In this document: positions 57,054 to 64,000 of the stretch, one piece after another
Numbering within the stretch: position 1 is the stretch's first letter
How the letters are laid out: each line of letters starts with the position of its first letter
NCBI RefSeq assembly: GCF_004798865.1
Contig: NW_025335468.1
Location: 4,851,587 to 4,915,586 of the forward strand
From: Varanus komodoensis
Taxonomy: Eukaryota; Chordata; Lepidosauria; Squamata; Varanidae
Direction: 5' to 3'
DNA length: 64,000 bases
Made by a program: the position numbers and the translations under genes
Notes under the pieces: model-generated
The model's input: only the letters and a program-made list of their open reading frames with translations
What the model was told of the DNA's origin: nothing
Databases searched by the model: none

Positions 57054-58865
57054 TTGGAAGGACTTCCCTACATGATGATATGCAATTTGTGGAATCGGGT
57101 ATGGTATGGCTGATAGTTTGCCTGCCTCTTCCTGACTGGCACTGATCCTGAGCCAAGGTTTAGTTCTGTCTCCGTGACGGCCAAAGATTTTTTAGTGGGG
57201 CGGGGGGGGGGGGGGCTAGAAACACAGTTTAGGCTGCACTCACTCACCTGGGAGTATTACTGACTTTAACAGAGCTTGCTTCTGCAGTTAAGGTTTATTC
57301 GGTGGCCTAATGAGTTAGACAGTTGAATTTTGCAGAATTAAAGCATGGATTTTTATAGGTTCTCCTTTAAAGCTACCATCTACATGTTGTGGCATCCTTT
57401 GTTAGAACACCCATATAACTATCCTATTGGAGCTTTTCTACATGCGTCATATAACCCGGCACCTTACCAAGGCTGCTGCTTCTACTTTCTTTGCCAGAGG
57501 ACTAGATCATCCTTCCCACTAGGTATTTTTTCACAGGTTTCCACCTCTGTCTTCCTATAAGTTCCCATATGCTTCATTATATAACTTAAGACGCTGCTAT
57601 AACATAGAGCAAAATTGCAGAAATACATCAGGATTCTGTAGTGAATGATGGCACCATCTAGGAAACTGCCAGACTTTCCTCATTATTGAAAAAAACTTCT
57701 GGTTTGTTTGATGGCCCAGCAGCCAAACCATGGATTGACTTTTGGTAAGGCAACAACCCACGGGTTAGTTTCACTTTGCGATGCTGCTATGTGCAAACAG
57801 AGTCACTGCTTTGGTGAGTTTCCTCAGCTGTTTCAAAAATTATTTGCCATGTCATGTGAGAAGCTGCTTTTCAGGAAATGCCAGCCCAAAATCCCCTTAG
57901 TCCTAACAGTAGTTGTGCAATTCTTTCAACATTGACCTATGCGCTTGAATTCAGCCAGGTTTGTTGAGCTTTAACCTGCTTCTTCCAACTGCTTTGTGAA
58001 GCTAGCTGGCAGTTTTATAAAAGCAGATCATTTATGTTGTGGCAGTTCCTCCCAGTAGGAACTGCTGAGTAAAAACATTCCTATTCATTCTCCCCTTCTG
58101 TTGACTGAATATCTCAGTATTTTGTGCTGTTGTGTCATAATGAACATAACTCGTCTACATTGTCACCCATCCTGAAACCACACACTGAGGGGTGTGTCAT
58201 TGTATTTTTACAGTTTCTGTTGTAGATTGTCATTTATCCTTTTCATCATGCTTCATGATTTTTGTTTGGGACAAACTATGAGATTTCCCCTCTGTAAGTT
58301 GATATCTTAAGATTTATTTATACTTTTTCCCCCTATTCAGCCAGAGAAACCTAGTAAATAAGTCTGCAAAAGATACTAGCCCAAAAACTATTGCTAGCCT
58401 TCATGCCTGCACATACTAGCCATTTTTGCCTGGAATTTTAAAAAATAAAGCATGGTTGCCTGGGGCTGATTTTTACGCGCCATGGGAGACTAGCATGTGT
58501 CTATTTAGGCAACCAGACCGACAGACAGGCAGTTGTCATCTTGTCAGGGAGAAGGGTGCCCCTGGCCCTCTAACGAGGAAGATGCCAGAGAATGCGCTGA
58601 TTCTCCCCCCGCTGCTGTCATTTGTGGTGCAGTCTGGAGAAGGTGAGAAAACAGGGCTCTCTCACCTGCACAGGCATAGGGACAAAGTGAGAAACACGGA
58701 GCATTTCTCCTGTTGGTCAGAAGAGATTCTGATTATTCCTTGTCTTCCCTTATTTGTGATAGGATATGAAGAAGCCTCTGCCCGTCTCTCCAAGCCTCTA
58801 TGCTCTATGCACGCGAAAGGGCTCTGGGAGGGACAGAAGGACTCAGTGCTGAGTGACCATAGAAT
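57054..58865. other. Unassigned sequence with minor repeat traces
   Basis: A poly-G run near 57,203, a worn copy of the CAGTGGGACTTAC motif in reverse (57,225-57,295), and an AACCATGG word pair near 57,725. The 160-residue frame at 58426-58908 has no family features. Confidence 0.4.
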
Positions 58866-58869
58866 GTGT

Positions 58870-59752
58870 CTGACTAGAGCACATCATGAGAAAGGCGGGG
58901 CTGGATGAATCACCAGTTGGAATTAAGATCGCTGGGAGAAATATCAACAACTTCAGATATGCAGATGATACCACTCTAATGGCAGAAAGTAGAGAGGAAC
59001 TAAAGAGCCTCTTGATGCGGGTGAAGGAGGAGAGTGCAAAAGTTGGCTTGAAACTCAACATTAAGAAAACTAAGATCATAGCATCCAGTCCTCTCACTTC
59101 CTGGCAAATAGATGGGGAAGAAATGGAGGTAGTGATAGATTTTATTTTCCTGGGCTCCAAGATCACCGCAGATGGGGACTGCAGCCAAGAAATTAAAAGA
59201 CGCTTGCTCCTGGGCAGAAAAGCTATGGCTAATTTAGACAGCATACTAAAAAGCAGAGACATCACCCTGCCAACAAAAGTGCGTATAGTCAAGGCTATGG
59301 TTTTCCCAGTTGCAATGTATGGCTGTGAAAGCTGCACCATAAGGAAGGCTGAGCGCCGAAGAATTGAGGCCTTTGAATTGTGGTGCTGGCGGAGACTCCT
59401 GCGAGTCCCTTGGACCGCAAGGCGATCAAACCGGTCAGTGCTAGAGGAGATCAACCCTGACTGCTCTTTAGAAGGCCAGATGCTGAAGATGAAACTCAAA
59501 TACTTTGGCCACCCAATGAGAAGGAAGGACTCCCTGGAGAAGAGCCTAATGTTGGGAACAATAGATGGCAAAAGAAAAAGGGGACGGCAGAGGATGAGGT
59601 GGCTAGGTGGAGTCACTGAAGCAGTTGGTGTGAGCTTGAGTGGACTCCGGGGGATGGTGGAGGACAGGAAGGCCTGGAGGAATGTTGTCCATGGGGTCGT
59701 GATGGGTCGGACAAGACTTCGTGATTAACAACAACAACAAGAAGAAGAAGTT
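58870..59752 (+). mobile_element. BovB (RTE-clade) LINE, 5'-truncated
   Basis: About 0.88 kb of the 3' end of a BovB retrotransposon. It starts just upstream of the RT YADD motif and ends with a very short 3' UTR (GGACAAGACTTCGTGATTAA) and an (AAC)n(AAG)n tail. BovB is known to have passed horizontally between squamates and ruminants, probably through ticks or other parasites. The clean reading frame suggests a recent insertion. It lacks the endonuclease and most of the RT, so it cannot move alone. Confidence 0.92.
58886..59728 (+). CDS. BovB ORF2 C-terminal part (partial reverse transcriptase)
   Basis: 280 residues in one open frame. The protein keeps MRKAGLDES, the RT catalytic YADD (bases 58,958-58,969, about residue 25) within NNFRYADDTTLMAES, and the thumb and C-terminal region (GLKLNIKKTKI, FIFLGSKITADGDC, HGVVMGRTRLRD). 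It also keeps RRRIEAFELWCWRRLLRVPW, a signature of this family. Upstream RT motifs and the endonuclease are absent through 5' truncation. The stop at 59,726-59,728 is the family's normal end. It is not a host gene, though the open frame could be translated if transcribed. Confidence 0.9.
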   Translation: MRKAGLDESPVGIKIAGRNINNFRYADDTTLMAESREELKSLLMRVKEESAKVGLKLNIKKTKIIASSPLTSWQIDGEEMEVVIDFIFLGSKITADGDCSQEIKRRLLLGRKAMANLDSILKSRDITLPTKVRIVKAMVFPVAMYGCESCTIRKAERRRIEAFELWCWRRLLRVPWTARRSNRSVLEEINPDCSLEGQMLKMKLKYFGHPMRRKDSLEKSLMLGTIDGKRKRGRQRMRWLGGVTEAVGVSLSGLRGMVEDRKAWRNVVHGVVMGRTRLRD

Positions 59753-60076
59753 AGGCAAGTTCTGTGGGCCTTCGGTGGTGGGGTTTTGACCCAGGTCATG
59801 TTTGGTCAGAGGCCACAGTGTGGCAGAAAAAGATGAGCAGCAGAAAGCAGTGATTCTCTCATTAACAATGGCAATTTCCCAAAAAGCTACATCTCTGTAT
59901 AGCCTAAACTTCCTACCCAGCAAGTGCCATTTCCAGCTTCTGAGGACCCTTGGGCAAATTGCCATGTGGTCCCCTCCCTCCATGAGCCTGCTTTCTCCCT
60001 GCCCTCGGCTCTTCCCATCATTGCTTGCTCAACAGCAGAAGAGCTGGGCACAAGCCAGTAGCAGCCTCAACTTCTT

Positions 60077-60158
60077 TCCTTCCTTCCTCCCTCCCTCCCT
60101 CCCTCCCTCCCTCCCTCCCTCCTTCCTTCCGTCCTTCCTTCCTCCTTCCTTCCTCCTC
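60077..60158. repeat. (CCTT)n/(CCCT)n polypyrimidine tract
   Basis: About 80 bases of pure pyrimidine apart from one G, with mixed CTTC and CTCC units. Such mirror-like tracts can form triplex DNA. Confidence 0.95.
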
Positions 60159-60601
60159 TGTTGCCTGGACCAGAGCAAGAAGCAAGTGAGCAAGCAGGTT
60201 GCAAGGGTGACAAGGAGGAGAAAGTCCAGGACTACCTCACTGGAATCTGGATCCCTGCCTGATAAGTTACTGCAAAGTTACTTATTTGTTTGTTTTTACA
60301 GAGCAAAGAAAGAAGTATTCCAACTCCAATGTCATAATGCATGAGACGTCACAATACCATGTGCAGGTGAGTCAGAAGTATTCAGTATGGATGAGCAATA
60401 AACTTGTGCAAATTAGACATGCTGCTGATGACATGCAATTATATTAGAACAGTTCAAATGGCATCTTTATAACCATGTTGCCCAGCACAGTTCAGAGTGT
60501 TCACTGTGAACAAACAACAGAAGCCCAACCCATAATATGCTGATAATATTGAAGGCTAATAAGTATTATTCATCTTTGTCCTTCTTCCTCATTGCTTTCC
60601 A

Positions 60602-60664
60602 GAACTCCAATTATTTCAGTGGGACTTTCATCCAAGTAAACATAGCTTCAGGCTGTTTATTTAT
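60602..60664 (+). repeat. Near-identical duplicate of 55,911-55,973
   Basis: Carries TTTCAGTGGGACTTTCATCC and AAGTAAACATAGCTTCAGG, as in the other copy. Confidence 0.6.
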
Positions 60665-60940
60665 TTCATATAACCCACTGCCCTCCCAAAAATTTACCTA
60701 GACTAGTGGTGAGCAGAAGGTGGGTTGAGATCTGCTGGTAGATCTCTAGGGGATCAATGACCATTTCTCTCACCCGGTGATTTTGTTATTTCGGTTATAA
60801 AAGATCTGTCCCTAGTGGAGGTGAAAACTGCTAGATCTGGTTGTTGAATTTGAGATTAACTGTTTCTCCTGGGTTACTGGCACAAGAAACTCATGGTAAT
60901 TCTTGAGTTGGTGGTCTTATGTTGTTTGGGAATGTATTGC

Positions 60941-61810
60941 CCTGGTTCACACATAACACCAACCCAAAGTGTTTAATCCATGGTTAATTTAATCCATGGC
61001 TTTTTGAGTTTTGGGTTAACATGATTAGCAAACCCAGACACAATCATTCTAATGGCACAAAAAATCCCAGAAAGAGAACTTTTCATTTGTTGTTGTATTG
61101 GGGATGCTGGGTTGTTTCAACCATGAGTTGTCATGATACATAAACTTAGAAGCATGTGTTGTTTGCAAGGCTATAGAGGTGGCAGACAGGTGTGGTAAAC
61201 AAAGACACAGAAATAGCCCACTGAGGGCTTCTCTCCATGAGGCATTCATTGTGTACATGGGATCCCTGACTCAGTCATGAATATTTGTGGATCCTTTTCA
61301 CAAACTTATCTGAGTTTTCTGGCTATTTTCGTGACTTTTTCAACAATGAGAAAAGTCTGGTATTTTCCTAGATGCTATTCTCTACAGAGGTTGGGGTTGG
61401 GGTTAGGGTGTATTTTCATAATCCCTACTATCCCCACAGCATCACCTTGCGTTGTTTAATGGAATCTGAGGGGGAAAACCCCAAGTGTGGGGTGGAGGGG
61501 GGACTTGTGTGAAGGACACTCTAAAGGACACTCATCTCACAAAGAACATGGGAGGAAGACGCCTCAGTGAAGTGCCAGATCAAATATCGAGAGGAGCTCA
61601 ACATGCCAGTATTTCAATACCAAAAAGACATTTGTGTTACAAGAAGAATGCTGTTGAAGGAGGAGGGAAGAAACCAGCCAACCTAAGGACTGACGCACAC
61701 ATACACACAGCACTTTGTTCAATGGCCTTCCAGACAAATTCTGCATAGTTAAACCTATGGGTTAACCATGGGCTAAATAAGCTCTGAGCTGATGCTATGT
61801 GTGAACCAGG
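60941..61810. mobile_element. Nonautonomous DNA transposon, CCTGGTTCACACATA ends
   Basis: A 15-bp perfect terminal inverted repeat: CCTGGTTCACACATA at 60,941 and TATGTGTGAACCAGG ending at 61,810, with mirrored bases continuing inward. The flanks share ATTGCC on both sides (TGTATTGCC and GTCATTGCC), possibly a worn 8-9 bp target duplication. The interior has ATCCATGG/AACCCA words near both ends and noncoding modules shared with 11.4-11.8 kb and 50.7-51.0 kb. No transposase frame is present. The superfamily is not recognised; a long target duplication would fit hAT or Mutator-like elements. Confidence 0.65.
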
Positions 61811-62289
61811 TCATTGCCCCTCCCTCTTTTTCTTTCTCATGCGGTCTCAGGTCTCTCAGACAAAGTTCAGTACGCTGCCTTCCTCTGGGATCTTAATACA
61901 TGCTTGCTTAATTTTTATAGAGCGGCTGGGGGATGCTGATGCAGACCCCGTTCAAAGGGTTGTGTGACTGTATGGATGAGAGGGGACAGAGCAGACATGT
62001 GACCCCGTGCCTCTGTCTATGCTGATCTCACATGGGTGAATGCATGAGCCCTCCGGGAGTTTCATGTTCAAAGGGCCCCCTTTCAAAAACCGTCCATTAA
62101 TAACCTGCTTATATAGGTATAATATTAAGGAGCTGTAGACCTAATTGCTAGGAAGGCTAGAGCTGTGCTTCTTTTTTTTAGAGATCAAGCACTGAGCTTA
62201 TCCTCGGCAAACAAGCAATAAAAGGTTGCAAATCATTTCCACTGGAGATTTTACTCTTGCCAACAACCAGAATGCCTTTTGATTGCTAT

Positions 62290-62966
62290 TACCATATTTT
62301 TCACTCTATAAGATGCACCTGACCATAAGACGCACCTAATTTTTAGAGGAGGGATCCATGGAAAGCTTCCTGATAATCACAGGCACATTCCCCATCACTT
62401 CCCCATCGGCTTCATTAAAAGACGGGTTGCCATTTGAAAACACACACCGACCTGTGATTAACAGCTCTCACCTGCGCTGGAGGAGGGGGCGGAGCAGGGT
62501 GCGCCAAGCGTGTGCCGGCCAGGTGTGGTGCAGCCGGGCCGGCAGCGTGCCAGCGGTGGTCTTCCAGGCGGCGGCAGGTCTTCCCGGGCGGTGGGGGTGA
62601 GCAGTCCGTCTCTCCGTGCGGCCAGTGGGTTAAAGCCCGCGGCTCCTCCTCCTCCGTGGCAGGTCTTCCCGGGCGGTGGGGGTGAGCAGTCCATCTCTCT
62701 GTGCGGCCGGTGGGTTAAGGCCCGCAGCTGCTCCTCCTCCGCACCGCTCCCCCTGAGCGGCACAGCTCTCACCTGCGCCGGAGGCGGGGGGCGGAGCAGG
62801 GCGCGCCGAGCGCGTGCCGGCCAGGTGGTGCCACGTGGTGCAGGCGGGCCGGCAGTGACCTGGGCATCGGGCACACATTTGCTCTATAAGATGCACAGAC
62901 ATTTCCCCTTACTTTTGAGGGGGGGGGGGAGGAGTGCGTCTTATAGAGCGAAAAATACAATAATTG
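62290..62966. mobile_element. Nonautonomous TIR transposon with GC-rich core
   Basis: The left end TACCATATTTTTCACTCTAT, then AAGATGCACC, mirrors the right end GTGCGTCTTATAGAGCG, then AAAAATACAATA. About 25 of 29 positions match. An inner copy of the same words (CCATAAGACGCACC left, CTCTATAAGATGCAC right) makes the ends doubled. The interior switches to over 70% GC and holds duplicated units. This end sequence is one I associate with a widespread amniote DNA transposon, but I do not recall its name with certainty. No transposase frame is seen. Confidence 0.7.
62461..62852. repeat. A-B-B'-A' duplication inside the TIR transposon
   Basis: Unit A (62,461-62,545, starting ACAGCTCTCACCTGCGC) returns at 62,761-62,852. 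Unit B (62,573-62,657, starting GGCAGGTCTTCCCGGGCGG) is repeated directly at 62,658-62,741 with an 85-base period. All units are in the same direction. Open frames over this block on both strands are by-products of its high GC content. Confidence 0.8.
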
Positions 62967-63902
62967 CAGGCACTCAGCTGTGAACCGATTTACTACCTTG
63001 AACTTTGATCAAAGTAAATGTGATAGCTGTCAGATAGGCAGTTCATCTAGTTTCACTCTTAGTTCTTTTCTGTAAATATTGTGCAAAAAAAACCCTAGAG
63101 ACATAAAACCATTTTAGAACTTTGGGCAGGTCCAAGTTTTTTTTTCCTTTTTAAAAGCTTTGCCAATCAAAATCCAAATAAAAAATTAGCAGCACCAGCC
63201 CCTATGATGGGCTGAGGGATGCTCACCGTATGCACAGCAGCTTGCACATTCCCAAAGCTCAGGCGTGGCTGGCGGCCTGGGGCCTCTTCCGCACGAGGAG
63301 TTTGCTTGCCGAGGCGTCTTCTCCCATTTTCATTGTGGCAGGAAAAGTGTGTTCTTCAATCGCTTTCCTCCCTGGGCTTTGCATTTCTTTGCCTTTCCAT
63401 ATATTCTGTTAAAGAAGCACAAGGTGGCCCTGTGGCATGCTTGGATCAGAGCAGATTTGTGGTTTTTCAGGAGGCTTTTGTTCCAGTTTTTCGTGATTTG
63501 ATGCCAGACTTTCCTCAGTTAAAAAAAAAAAATACAAAGAAGGCTGGAAAACATGGGAGAGGTGCTGGGGAAGACGGCAGCCTCCCAGAAAAGCACATCA
63601 TGTTCAGTGGGTGAGGGATCATGAGTGCGCAACAGATGCCTCATGCGGGGAAGCCTCCGAAGCATTGAAGTTACCAGAGTTAAGGGCCGGCTTCACGCTG
63701 CTGCGTCCAGCGCTATCCCAACGCCTCCTCCTTCTCTACCGCAGCGCCTCCTTGGGAGGCAGCCGTGTGCAGCAGGGAGGGAGAAGGCGAAACTGGAGTC
63801 TGCCGTGCTTCCCCTGCCAGCAGCTCTCCCAGTTCATCCTCTGCTCTGAATGCTCACAGCCGGGACCTGCAAAGCAGCCTCCACCAGGCTCTCTGCTCCA
63901 AG
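62967..63902. other. Unassigned sequence, moderately CpG-rich to the right
   Basis: No supported gene. The 131-residue frame at 63219-63614 includes a lysine run from an A-rich tract and has no family features. Confidence 0.35.
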
Positions 63903-63905
63903 AGC

Positions 63906-64000
63906 CACTGTGATGCGGCAGCTAAAGTGCTGGACTGGGGACTCGGGGGATCTGGGTTCTAGTCCCCACCTGGCCATGAAGCTCATGAGTGGCGCTGGGC
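63906..64000 (+). mobile_element. Sauria-type SINE head, cut by the window edge
   Basis: GCAGCTAAAGTGCTGGACTGG, the B-box GGGTTCTAGTCCCC, then TGGCCATGAAGCTCATGAGT. The SINE body lies beyond the right edge. Confidence 0.8.

Noticed and set aside
61387-61410. GGTTGGGGTTGGGGTTAGGG, telomere-like
   Set aside because: Only about three imperfect units inside the 60.9-kb transposon; too short for an interstitial telomere repeat.
62458-62983. Open frames of 138 and 157 residues in GC-rich DNA
   Set aside because: They are by-products of the duplicated GC-rich core of the TIR transposon.
1-64000. LTR retroelements, endogenous viruses, CRISPR arrays, rRNA genes
   Set aside because: No LTR pairs, gag/pol/env-like frames, regularly spaced repeats or rRNA signatures were recognised. 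The only polymerase-like frames belong to L2, CR1 and BovB LINEs.

Overview
The window looks like nuclear DNA of a squamate reptile (lizard or snake). The main evidence is its mixture of interspersed repeats. There are about ten copies of the tRNA-derived Sauria-type SINE, a BovB/RTE LINE 3' end with a clean reading frame, CR1 fragments, a long uninterrupted L2-clade LINE reading frame, and many short inverted-repeat DNA transposons. No bacterial, organellar or viral gene organisation is seen.

Layout. At 0.15-2.7 kb lies a 5'-truncated but otherwise open L2-clade LINE. At 7.1-7.8 kb is the most CpG-rich unique-looking stretch, with a TATATA box, and it is the best promoter candidate. From 8 to 38 kb the sequence is intron-like or intergenic and packed with SINEs, CR1 pieces and MITEs. 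These include a CR1 that landed inside a SINE (18.3-19.1 kb) and a CR1 next to an L2 tail (34.7-35.7 kb). Two short stretches at 38,520-38,583 and 39,372-39,427 have good splice acceptors and donors. They share one compatible open frame across the 788-base gap, so they are the best candidates for host coding exons. The host gene is not recognised. From 40 to 58 kb there are more MITEs and SINE pieces and a perfect 17-bp hairpin at 53.77 kb. The BovB 3' end lies at 58.87-59.75 kb. Two larger inverted-repeat elements follow: one with CCTGGTTCACACATA ends (60.94-61.81 kb) and one with a GC-rich internal A-B-B'-A' duplication (62.29-62.97 kb). A SINE head is cut by the right edge of the window.

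How it fits together. The simplest reading is a large, intron-rich host locus on the + strand, with a possible CpG promoter near 7.4 kb and short exons near 38.5 and 39.4 kb, diluted by mobile DNA. The link between promoter and exons is inference only. Most long open frames outside the two LINEs have no recognisable protein features and are treated as chance. The least explained content is a set of dispersed families: one carries AACCATGG words with GGTTCACACA/TGTGTGAACC ends, and the other is a palindromic hAT-like MITE group. Several copies of each lie in this window. All family names rest on remembered consensus features, not on a search.
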